Below are positions 1 to 7,528 of a DNA stretch of 12,586 bases, piece by piece. Every line of letters begins with the position of its first letter. The first letter of the stretch is position 1. Source of the DNA: Thalassiosira profunda (lineage: Eukaryota > Bacillariophyta > Thalassiosirophyceae > Thalassiosirales > Thalassiosiraceae); the NCBI GenBank assembly GCA_036939355.1, contig JALLAP010000481.1, positions 1 through 12,586 on the forward strand. The letters run 5' to 3'. The position numbers and the translations under genes are program-made. The notes under the pieces are model-generated. The model was not told the DNA's origin, searched no databases, and saw only the letters and a list, made by a program, of their open reading frames with translations.

Positions 1-1
1 C

Positions 2-1721
2 CTCCTATGCTGCGCACTCTTCGCGGTCACGGCGGATGCCTTCTCTCCACCCCCGATCAGCCGCCGGGGGGAGAGCGCGGCGTGTTGCTCGTTGGCGCTT
101 GCTGCATCGGCGCGCGAAGGTATGGTACGGAGTGATGTGTGATGTGATGTGTGATGTGTGAGTTGATGTGTCTGTGCGATGTGCGACGTGTGATGTGCGT
201 CGTTGCTGCTGGCGCTGTGTGGCGACTGCTACAGTGTTGATCGATCATCCACGCACTGACATATTGATCTTTGCGTTATCATTTGCAGTCGACCTCTGCG
301 TCGTCGGCGGGGGTATCTCGGGGTTAGCTGCAGCCATCACCGCCGCGGAGCAATTGCAGCAGTCGTCTCCAAACAGTGGCAAAGATCCTTCCATACTGCT
401 ACTGGAGGCCGACGACGCTATTGGAGGCCGAGTGCGAAGTGACGTAACAGATGATGGATTCATCCTCGACCGGGGATTCGCAGTGTTCATTGAAGAGTAC
501 CCACAAAGCAAGAAGCTGCTGGATTACGAGGCTCTTGGATTGAAGCAGTTCTGGCCGGGGGCGCGGGTGAAGCTGCCCAATAGAGAAAGGCTTGCGACAG
601 TGTCGGATCCGCTGCGACGAAGAAGGGATGTGTTCAAGGCGCTTGCGTCGCCGGTGGGGAGTCCGATGGACAAGCTGCGTTTGCTTCCGCTGTTTTACAA
701 GGTGATGACAAAAAGCATAGAGGACCTGTTCGAGATGGAAGAGACGGACACGCTGACGTGCCTGCGGGACAATTATCTTTTCTCGGAGGAGTTCATACAA
801 TGCTTCTTTGCGCCATTCTTGGAGGGGATCTACCTGACGCCGTTGGAGAATCAGTCGTCCAGAATGTTTCACTATGTCATGCGGATGAACACGATTGGGA
901 GCTCGTTGCTGCCGCGCGGGGGCATGCAGGCGGTGTCGAACCAATTAGAGGAAAAGGCAAAGGGGTTAGGTGTGGAGGTGCAACTTGGATCGAAAGCTCT
1001 GTCGATACAATCTGCGAGCAAAAGCGATTCTAATGCAGAGTTTTTGGTAGAGGTGGATTCGTCGGAATTGGGGAGACAGGCAGTGCGTGCGAAATGCGTA
1101 GTGGTTGCCACTGAATCTCCTGTCGCAGGAAGGTTACTGGGTGACATGAAGGGCTTCGAAAGCAGAACAGAGGAGCTACCAGCGCTGTCGCAGCGATCGA
1201 TAGGATGCATTTGCTACAGCTTCCGGTCGCCGGCGCCCCTCTCTGATCCGATGCTAGTCTTGAACGGCGAGGGAAGCCAGCGGCGCAACACCAAAAAGCA
1301 TCCAATCAATAATGTCTGCTTTCCGTCGGTGGTGCAAAGGTCATACGCCCCAGACGGCTACGAGCTGTGTAGCGTGTCGATATTGGAGCAGGCCCTGGTG
1401 GAGCACGCCGGGGATCACGCTTCGTTGGACGAAGCTGTCCGAAGGCAGCTGGCTTCGTGGTTCCCTGAGTTTGCCGACGACATTCTTGACGAATCGAAGT
1501 GGGTGAGAAAAGGCGCGTATGTGATAGAGAATGCACAACCTGCGAATTATGGCGAGGCTGGATGCGCCAACTTCCATGGAGGGAGGGAGTGCCATATTGC
1601 GGATGGGTTGTACGTCTGCGGCGATCACATGGCCACCTCGACGTTCAATGGCGCGTTGGAGAGCGGCGTTAACGCTGGAGATGCTGCTGGAACATATTTG
1701 GCAAAGGTGTTTGCCTCATAA
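2..1721 (+). CDS. FAD-dependent amine-oxidase/desaturase-like oxidoreductase, plastid-targeted, 5' partial
   Basis: Predicted flavoenzyme. Exons 2-119 and 289-1721 (intron 120-288, AAG|GTATGG...TTTGCAG) join in frame, giving 516 visible residues; the start codon lies left of the window. Exon 1 reads as a hydrophobic segment LLCCALFAVTADA followed by FSPPPISRR, a typical diatom bipartite presequence with an ASAFAP-like site (ADA|F), which implies import into a four-membrane plastid. Exon 2 opens with the Rossmann dinucleotide fold VVGGGISGLAAA, then EADDAIGGRVRSD and DGFILDRGFAVF, as in the HemY/phytoene-desaturase/amine-oxidase superfamily. The end, GLYVCGDHMATSTFNGALES, is the usual C-terminal FAD-contact block. 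The substrate cannot be read from the sequence; a pigment, porphyrin or amine substrate are all possible. The ATG at 168 lies inside the intron and is not the start. The stop is TAA at 1719-1721, followed by two more TAA triplets. The neighbour is convergent, 84 bp away. Confidence 0.85.
120..288 (+). other. Intron of the FAD oxidoreductase gene, with TGATGTG repeats
   Basis: GT-AG intron of 169 nt. The donor AAG|GTATGG and acceptor ATTTGCAG|TC join exon 1 (one leftover base, G) to exon 2 (TC), restoring a Val codon just before the FAD-binding motif. Six copies of TGATGTG occur between 133 and 197, some overlapping. A second possible donor, GTACGG at 125, would serve a different upstream frame that lacks the targeting signal, so it is disfavoured. 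Confidence 0.75.
133..197 (+). repeat. TGATGTG microsatellite-like repeat inside an intron
   Basis: TGATGTG occurs at 133, 140, 145, 152, 164 and 191, embedded in a GT/TG-rich tract. It gives rise to a spurious His/Thr-rich reading frame on the other strand. It is probably length-variable simple sequence. Confidence 0.7.
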
Positions 1722-1722
1722 T

Positions 1723-1728
1723 AATAAA
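1723..1728 (+). other. Possible poly(A) signal AATAAA
   Basis: AATAAA begins two bases after the first TAA stop of the FAD oxidoreductase gene. Only 84 bp separate this stop from the convergent stop at 1806, so the 3' UTRs must be short or overlap. Being so close to the stop makes it a weak call. Confidence 0.3.
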
Positions 1729-1805
1729 GGTGGCTTCCTACTGCTGTGTTCTCTTGGCGCGTAATGCTGGCGTCATGCCTTTCTCTACTTTCCGTCTCTC
1801 GCCAT

Positions 1806-2604
1806 CTACTTCTTCGCCCCCGGCGCAGCCGCCTTGGCACTTCCACCCTTCTTCTTGGCCGTCTTGGCCTTGCCCGAGGCCGCCTTCTTCTTCTGCCTCA
1901 GGAAGTGATCCAGGTAATCGTGGGACTTCTTCCAATACAGCTCGCCCACGGTCGACCGCAGCCGGGCCTTCATGCTGGTCGTCAGCGATTGAAACGCCGG
2001 GTCGCCCTGCTTGTTCCTCTCGTAGCATTCCGCTACCACGGCCTTGGCCTTGGCGTGCATGGTCGCGTCGCGCTGCTCGAGGTACCTCATGAGGACCCGC
2101 GTGAACAAGAGGAAGCGCTCCTTGTCCTGTTTCTCCTCGTCGGTCAGGGGGCGCGCACTCGCAGCAGCGGGCACTGCGTGGTGCCTCTCTGGAGCAGGAG
2201 GGGCCAACAGCAGAGGATGGCTCTTCCCGTCCTTCTCTGGCGCTGGCTTTTTCTGTCGCTTGTTCTGCCCCCCAGGAGCCTTTTGGGGCGCAGGACGCTT
2301 TGAGGCGAGAGTCAGGGCTGTGGGCTTTGGCTTTGGGGGCTCAGGCTTGGAGGCTGCATCATCTACGGTAGCGACCGTAGGACCGGCCAACGGGGCTGGA
2401 TTGGGCGGAGATTTCTTGGCACTGGCATCAGCGCTGCTAGCCGCTAGCGCAGCAGCGGGCACGGCGCTACCCGAAGGCTTGGCGGACGCTGACAGATGAA
2501 TACGCCTTCTCACGCAAGGTAATTGGCGGGAACGAAGAATGGCGGGAACGGGGAGAAAGGTATCTTTGGATGCCACACGCACGCAACACGAAGCTAGCAA
2601 CCAT
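1806..2604 (-). CDS. Small Lys/Ala/Pro-rich protein with C-terminal KIX-like helical domain
   Basis: The preferred model has exon 1 at 2604-2583, an intron at 2582-2489 (GTGCGT...CATCTGTCAG, 94 nt) and exon 2 at 2488-1806, giving 234 aa. Uninterrupted reading is also open up to Met codons at 2759 or 2789, but the extra N-terminus looks like UTR. A start at 2604 with a 25-nt GTGAGA...CAG intron also stays in frame. The middle is Pro/Ala/Lys-rich with an NLS-like KRPAPQK...NKRQKK. Residues about 132-206 form two long predicted helices (RFLLFTRVLMRYLEQ..., then SLTTSMKARLRSTVGELYWKK). They resemble KIX-type three-helix co-activator domains, which I recall in many diatom proteins. The tail (207-234) is histone H1-like, rich in Lys and Ala. 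A nuclear, transcription-linked role is inference; no catalytic motif is visible. Confidence 0.65.
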
Positions 2605-2877
2605 AAGATGAGATGATGAAATAGTAGCACCCGATCCGACGATCCGCTCGCGTAACCAGGGCAGCCCCCTACACCTCGCAACCGACCAATGGACCTCAGA
2701 AGGCCTCTGTGATCCTGACGTTGTGCTGTGGCTGAATTAGCTCGTGTTGTCTTTGTCATCGTGGGAAGCCCCCTCGATTCCTCTGACACTCGTGCGTGTT
2801 CCTCGCACAGTGCTCATCCAAGTCCACACCTCGTGGCCGGCAATAGACTCTCGAGAGGCCCTCGGATACATTCGCCG

Positions 2878-2903
2878 CATGCTAAGCATTACATGCTAAG
2901 CAT
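2878..2903 (+). repeat. Tandem CATGCTAAGCAT direct repeat
   Basis: CATGCTAAGCAT occurs at 2878-2889 and again at 2892-2903, a 14-nt period. Each unit is itself a near-palindrome, so the pair could be two binding sites on the same face of the helix or near it. Confidence 0.65.
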
Positions 2904-3201
2904 CCAATCTATCAGACGCGGACGCCATATTCCCCATGTTGACCTGCTTGTTTGTTTCCTTGCTCTTTGCTTTGTGGAAGGACTGCCGTTTGGGTTTGGG
3001 TTAGAGACCCCTCACAATCTCATGACTACCTAAAATCTTTGTACCCTCCTCGTATCACGCTATTATCCAACGTTCGCGCCTCATTTCTCCCCCAGGTTTA
3101 CTTGCGTTGGCTCAGAGTCAAAGTCCAATGATATCCCTGTTGCCCGGTGGAGGCACCAGAGAGCACCATTCGCCTTGGCCCACATCCTTGACCCAAAGGT
3201 G

Positions 3202-3249
3202 CTTGGATATGCTTCAACATGGATACGCCTTGGATATGCTTCAACATGG
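3202..3249 (+). repeat. Direct repeat, 21 bp identical, 27-bp period
   Basis: The 21-mer CTTGGATATGCTTCAACATGG occurs at 3202-3222 and, identically, at 3229-3249, separated by ATACGC. A period of 27 is divisible by three, so it keeps any frame open, but no convincing gene covers it. Confidence 0.8.
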
Positions 3250-3318
3250 TTCGGTTGCTTTCAGTTTCAATGAATTGCTGACCGTATCGATCATAATGAC
3301 ATTTATCCAACGGGCAGG

Positions 3319-3379
3319 CGCTGACAGGAATCGAACTGGCCCGGCGCGGAATCGAACTGGCCGGACGCTGACAGGAATC
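3319..3379 (+). repeat. Interleaved direct repeats CGCTGACAGGAATC and GGAATCGAACTGGC
   Basis: CGCTGACAGGAATC lies at 3319-3332 and 3366-3379. The overlapping unit GGAATCGAACTGGC lies at 3327-3340 and 3348-3361. Together they form a small nested tandem array. The reverse complement contains GTTCGATTCC, which resembles a tRNA T-arm, but no tRNA folds around it. Confidence 0.75.
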
Positions 3380-3816
3380 AAGATGGAAGCAAAATGGGGC
3401 ACAATCTTCCAATGGATGGTGACAGGCTACTAGCGAATGTGGGCGGCTATTGTGGCGTTGTGAATGACATTCATCGCTCACAAGGTGGCCTTCCTTCGCC
3501 GCCAGAGAGCGAGGCAAATCCCACTTGCAGCCCAACTGGGTTCCCAACCTCTCGTCCCACAACCTCTCCTAGATGACTAATTCCTACGTTAAATTTCCCA
3601 GCTGAAACATCATCGAACGGATTTATTCGAGAGAGGCCTCTCCTCGCGACGTTGCCGACGCACGCCGGTGGAGGAGATGTTGGGGGCTTCTGTGGAGGTC
3701 CCTCTTTAGTCAGGTGTTGATCCCGCCCGGTACGCCGTCGTGCGCCGATACAGCAACTATCCCCAATCAATCGTCTCATTCTCTTCGAGAGATAGCGTGC
3801 ATCTCTTTGCAACGCT

Positions 3817-3835
3817 CACATCTTGTGCATTGCAA
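3817..3835 (+). promoter_or_regulatory. Putative core-promoter/5' UTR element CTTGTGCATTGCAA
   Basis: CTTGTGCATTGCAA ends 46 nt before the ATG at 3882. The related sequence CTTGTGTCATTGCAA ends 45 nt before the ATG at 11138, upstream of another disordered-protein gene. The matching spacing suggests a positioned element such as an initiator or factor site. Function is inferred from this one pair only. Confidence 0.35.
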
Positions 3836-3881
3836 TTCACCAACGCACTACCAGCAGCGCCAGTTGCTGCCCAGACATTGC

Positions 3882-5621
3882 ATGATGTGGGGCTCCGCCA
3901 AGAAGGCCGAGGAGCCGCCGCCTGAGTCCCTCGGCAGGGACCGCAGCTACCTCCGCGCGCTGCACCCGGCGCCCTCCGGGGCGTCCAGCGACTCGAGCCC
4001 GTTCGACGAGCGGTCCGCCGCGGAGAGGGTTGCCGCCGCGCGGGTTGCTGCTGTGAGCGTCGAGGAAAAGAAGGAGAGCGATGCCGCCGAGGCGCAGTTC
4101 GATGACGCCTGGGAGAGCGCCGCCGCCGCCGCTGGCGTCGCGAATGAGAGGCCGGCCGAGGCCGCGCCCAAGGTGCCGGGAATCCGCTCCGCGTCCTTCC
4201 GCGCCGATCGCGCCTCTCCCGACAGCCTCGCCGACCTCAAGGGCGAACTCCTCTACTATTCCGGCAAGGCCCCGCTCACCAAAGAAGAGCTCCTCTACTT
4301 CAGCCACCGCGCCTCTCCTTCGTCGCTCGGCGATCGCTCCGGGGACAGCCGCAGCACCAAACGCAGCGGCAACATCTCGTGCTTCTCGTACAAGAGCCAA
4401 CCTTCCGCGTACTCCTCGGCTTACTCGACCAACAGCATCATGAGCCGGACCTCCAGCCGGGGCACCGCGGCGTCGTCGAAGATGAGCGCCGAGGAGGCCG
4501 CGGCGGCGTACGATGCCATCTGCCCGCCCCGGCCGGAATCCGCGCTGAGTGGTGAATCGCGCGGTTCGACTGGAAGCAACACAGACGGACCTCAGCCGCG
4601 CGATCTCGCAGTGGCGCCGTCGGCGGCCGAGGAGACCCAGTACACTGCCGCCGGCACTCAGTACACCGTCCGGGATAAGGCTGAGGAAAAGGAGGAGAGT
4701 CCATTTGACGAGCCGGAAGAAGAGAGCGAGGAGGCGGACGCGAACGAGCCCAAGAAAGCGGGAGGCGAGGATGATGCCGAGGACGAGGAGCCAGGACTTA
4801 CTACCGTCGTGTCGCCTTCAACTCCGCGTTTGTCAGAGCACATTGGCAAAACTGTGCAGGAGAAAGAGGAAGACGACGATGCTCTAGATGTGCCGCACGA
4901 TGTGGCAGCATTCGCTGCGTCCAGCCAAAGCACCCGCGGCAAGATGTCGCTCCGGAAGCTCAAATCGAAGCGCCTATTCGGCAAGAGCAAGAAGGCTGTC
5001 AAGGAGGAGGTCGGCGAGGAGAAGGACGACATTGCCGCGCAGGTTCGGGTTCTCTCAGGAGGCGACGAGGAGGACGATGAGATTGAGCTCGCATGTGGAG
5101 CCGAGTCCTCGTTGCCTGCTAAGGCTGCGAACATGCCCCGCGTGGGATCGACGAAGTCTCACTACACCGAGGGCACGGCGAACCTCACGGTCGATACCAA
5201 AGAAGAGGAAGAGGAGGAGGAAGAGCCGGCAATTTTGCCCGTATCGAACAACAACACGAACAGAATGCTCTCTCATCTGTTGGCGTGCGCGGCCCCCTTC
5301 GGGTACGGGTGCGAATCGCCCGGAAACTTAAGCCACCGTCTCGAACGCGCCGCCGACTCTCCTCCGATGCTCTTGTACGAGGACGATGTGGACGAGGCGT
5401 TGAACGTCGAGGTGGACGACGAGAAACTGTACATTGGTGAGGAGTTTGAGGCGCTGCGTCAGTTGCACGATGAGCTGGCTGAGGAGGACACCCAATCCGA
5501 GTTCGATGGGGAGAAGAAGTTGGATGATGACTCGCAACAGAAGAAGGGGAAGATGGGGCTGTTCAAGCGCAAGAAGGGGAAGAAAGAAGCGAAAGTTGAC
5601 AGTCTGGTTGAGTCGAACTGA
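3882..5621 (+). CDS. Large acidic, intrinsically disordered protein with internal S-K/R-A repeats
   Basis: Not recognised as a known family. The preferred start is the MM pair at 3882/3885 (579 aa); the frame is open back to 3714, but that extension looks like UTR and contains the putative promoter element. Ser, Ala, Glu and Asp dominate. Residues about 103-176 hold four imperfect units: SASFRADRASPDSL, LLYYSGKAPLT, LLYFSHRASPSSL and ISCFSYKSQPSA. TQYT occurs twice at 252-262. Acidic tracts (270-305, 440-448) alternate with two similar basic clusters: GKMSLRKLKSKRLFGKSKK at about 353-371 and GKMGLFKRKKGKK at about 556-568. One hydrophobic Cys-containing patch, LLACAAPFGYGCESP, sits at about 466-480. 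There is no signal peptide or membrane segment. It could be a phospho-regulated scaffold or nucleic-acid or membrane-surface binding protein; this is a guess from composition. Confidence 0.75.
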   Translation: MMWGSAKKAEEPPPESLGRDRSYLRALHPAPSGASSDSSPFDERSAAERVAAARVAAVSVEEKKESDAAEAQFDDAWESAAAAAGVANERPAEAAPKVPGIRSASFRADRASPDSLADLKGELLYYSGKAPLTKEELLYFSHRASPSSLGDRSGDSRSTKRSGNISCFSYKSQPSAYSSAYSTNSIMSRTSSRGTAASSKMSAEEAAAAYDAICPPRPESALSGESRGSTGSNTDGPQPRDLAVAPSAAEETQYTAAGTQYTVRDKAEEKEESPFDEPEEESEEADANEPKKAGGEDDAEDEEPGLTTVVSPSTPRLSEHIGKTVQEKEEDDDALDVPHDVAAFAASSQSTRGKMSLRKLKSKRLFGKSKKAVKEEVGEEKDDIAAQVRVLSGGDEEDDEIELACGAESSLPAKAANMPRVGSTKSHYTEGTANLTVDTKEEEEEEEEPAILPVSNNNTNRMLSHLLACAAPFGYGCESPGNLSHRLERAADSPPMLLYEDDVDEALNVEVDDEKLYIGEEFEALRQLHDELAEEDTQSEFDGEKKLDDDSQQKKGKMGLFKRKKGKKEAKVDSLVESN

Positions 5622-5827
5622 GGTGGAGGGGCAGCGCTGTAAAAGAGAACAAGGGAGTTGCATTAAAACTGTAGAGAGAAGACATTCATGATACTCTCGA
5701 GACACTTCGCCAAACGCGTCTGAGAGGACGCTGCTCTAAAGAACTCATCCTTCCTTCATCCAAACACTTCATCCTTTCTTGATCACACAAGATCTGACAA
5801 CAGCAGAACTAGGAGCAATCTCCTCGT

Positions 5828-5898
5828 GAAAAAGTGCACCCCACATCCTTGACGCTCACTAAGTATCTCCTGTTAGTTAGGGCTTGGTGCACTTTTTC
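5828..5898. repeat. Perfect 13-bp inverted repeat spanning the hydrolase stop codon
   Basis: GAAAAAGTGCACC (5828-5840) and its exact reverse complement GGTGCACTTTTTC (5886-5898) flank a 45-bp loop. The right arm is coding for the minus-strand hydrolase (K-C-T near its C-terminus); the stop codon and the left arm follow. The repeat lies between two convergent genes, so a hairpin could form in either transcript. A related GCACTTTTTC also lies 53 nt downstream of the stop at 12346. Confidence 0.8.
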
Positions 5899-7167
5899 CC
5901 GTGGCGTCCGCCTGGGACACATTCACAGCTCTTGCAGTCGCTGTCACTGGCGCACGCAGCATTGTGTCCGGCAGCGGCAGGATCATTAAGAGTGCAGGTA
6001 GCCGGTGCTTGGGTGGTAGTCGTGGCAGGTGTTGTGGCAGGACATTGAGTGTATGCGTTGGTGCCCAGAGATGGGTCAGGAGCACAATCTGCGCAGGTGT
6101 TGGTCTCTGAGAAGTCACAGGTGTCATCAAAGTTACAGGTGCAGCCAGTTGGACACACACTTGGCCCATAGTCGTTGTGGCACTGCTCAATAATGTGGCA
6201 GCCGAAAAACTTGGCGAGGGCCTTTGCCCCATCGTCATTGAAATGCACTCCATCAGTGTACCAGCATTGGCTTGGGAGACTGGTGCATGCAGAAGGGGTG
6301 TGTGGCTCCGTGAATGAATATGTATCTACAACCTCGACGAGGGATGGTGTGACGCTGTTTGCAGTAGTAGCAGCCGCATCAATCAGCGATCGCTGGGCTT
6401 GGATGACACTATCTCGGATGCCACAGCAGGGGCTTGACGGATCGACGGCTGGGCCATAAGCAGCGAATACCGTTTTGGAACTGCTGAAGTCAAGGTAGAG
6501 GCTCGTTGCACTTGATTGAAAATCAGGGCCCGTATGACTCGCACATCCAGTGCACGCCTTACCACAGCAGCAGCGTGAATTCCAGTTGCCACTCTTGGAG
6601 TCATTGGCCCCTCCCATTATTATGGCGTAGTCGGGACCAAAACACTTGGCATCTAGGTATTCAGGCCTAGGGTGATATGGATCAGTGGGTGTCGGGTTAT
6701 AAATGTAGGGGGGGTTCCACCATTGCAGATGGTTGTCGATAAGACAGCAAATTCCTGAACATCAAATGTGCCAGGATACATGGAATCGAGGAAGCTCTGC
6801 AGGTATGGCGGATAGACTGCGTCGCAGCATGTGTTGTCTGAAAGGCTATCGATCATGCATGCCACCTTGATTGGCAGTGTTACCGCTGGCGTGGTTGCCG
6901 ACGCAGTGGTTGCCACGGCAGACGTTGTTGTACTCGTGCTCGTCGTGGTGAGGCAGATTCAACGCAGCGATCACCAAGCCCACAGTCGGTGCAAGGCTTC
7001 TTACAACGATCGGTGAAGCACATAGGCGGTGCGAGCTGTCGAAGATACGTCTTCGTTCTCGCTCCCGTCGCTTGCTTTGGCTCCAACTTCGGATGAGCGC
7101 GCGGACGGAATGTGCCGCCCTCGGTGAGGGCCAGTAGCGACGCCAGGAGTATGCCTTTGGGGTTCAT
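5877..7167 (-). CDS. Secreted SGNH/GDSL-type hydrolase with Cys-rich regions; reading frame interrupted
   Basis: Likely secreted esterase or lipase-like enzyme. The start at 7167 gives a signal peptide (MNPKGILLASLLALTEGG), then a Cys-rich stretch ending near 6960. The frame then changes to a Thr/Ser-rich linker and SGNH block I (VACMIDSLSDN, Ser preserved but Gly of the usual GDS replaced by Ile). A second shift at a seven-C run (plus 6708-6714) moves to the frame carrying block III (IIMGGANDSK) and block V (YTDGVHFND, the catalytic Asp/His). The C-terminus is Cys-rich with a TTPATTTTQ linker. The first shift could be an intron (GTAAGA at 7004 to CAG at 6886 fits in frame). I found no GT-AG intron for the second; a one-base homopolymer error or a real mutation fits. 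So this is a functional gene with a sequence error, or a young pseudogene. Substrate unknown. Confidence 0.7.
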
Positions 7168-7528
7168 TTCGAGTTGGTGTCTTTGTCTTCAGTTCACTCA
7201 ATGGTGGTGTTGCAAAATGAAGGTCGTTTTCGAGAGAGCGTTCTCCTCTTGTCAGCGTTCTCATCCATCACTCCCCCCGCCCAGCTGAAGCTAGCCGTGT
7301 TCGCATCGTATGTACGATACGTCTTCTACCATACCGGAATGTAGAGAACGGCCTGCAACGGCGATGCCGCCGCTGGTGTCAGGAGCCCTTTCCTCTAGTA
7401 TCTTCGCCCACTTCACTGATATTGCAGCTTTTTTCTGCCCATAAGAGGGCCGATGAGGATAAAAGTAGATGAGTGCACACTACACCGTGGATCGCGGCCG
7501 TCTCGTTTCTCCTCCAACCAAGAGTGTT
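7168..7528. other. Intergenic region upstream of the hydrolase gene
   Basis: 361 bp between the 3' end of the oxygenase gene and the 5' end of the hydrolase gene, both on the minus strand. It should hold the hydrolase promoter and the oxygenase 3' UTR. The only clear structure is the ATCGTA-TG-TACGAT inverted repeat at 7305-7318. Small open frames from 7469 continue into the oxygenase gene and are antisense shadows. Confidence 0.5.
7305..7318. promoter_or_regulatory. ATCGTA-TG-TACGAT inverted repeat, possible regulator site
   Basis: A 6-bp inverted repeat with a 2-nt spacer, 138-151 nt upstream of the hydrolase ATG. The same half-sites form a perfect 18-bp palindrome at 8535-8552 by the oxygenase 5' end. 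A dimeric transcription factor site is plausible but unproven. Confidence 0.3.

Larger units (their letters stand above)
2605..3881. other. Gene-poor intergenic region with short direct repeats
   Basis: About 1.3 kb between divergent genes, the largest gap in the window. The open frames here (for example 3107-3433 + and 3098-3562 -) overlap each other, lack recognisable domains and look like chance frames. Three clusters of short direct repeats are listed separately. A GAGAGGCCTCTC palindrome lies near 3628-3639. The last 65 bases before 3882 hold the probable promoter/5' UTR of the downstream gene. I see no tRNA or transposase. Confidence 0.5.

Noticed and set aside
7..124. ATG at 7 with donor GTACGG at 125
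   Set aside because: It is in frame after splicing, but the peptide has no targeting features and the donor is poorer than AAG|GTATGG.
57..248. Minus-strand His/Thr-rich reading frame
   Set aside because: It is the reverse of the TGATGTG repeat and the exon 1/intron boundary; composition is that of simple repeat, not protein.
168..288. ATG at 168 as start of the FAD enzyme
   Set aside because: The sequence up to 288 is a repeat-rich GT-AG intron, and the spliced upstream exon gives a far better N-terminus.
3327..3361. tRNA T-arm-like GTTCGATTCC on the minus strand, twice
   Set aside because: The T-stem does not pair properly and no acceptor stem, D-arm or anticodon arm lies at the right distance.
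3098..3576. Overlapping open frames on both strands
   Set aside because: No domains, conflicting frames, repeats within; best treated as noncoding.
3837..5134. Long minus-strand frames opposite the acidic disordered protein
   Set aside because: These are antisense shadows of GC-rich low-complexity coding sequence; their Ala/Gly/Ser runs mirror the Glu/Ala codons.
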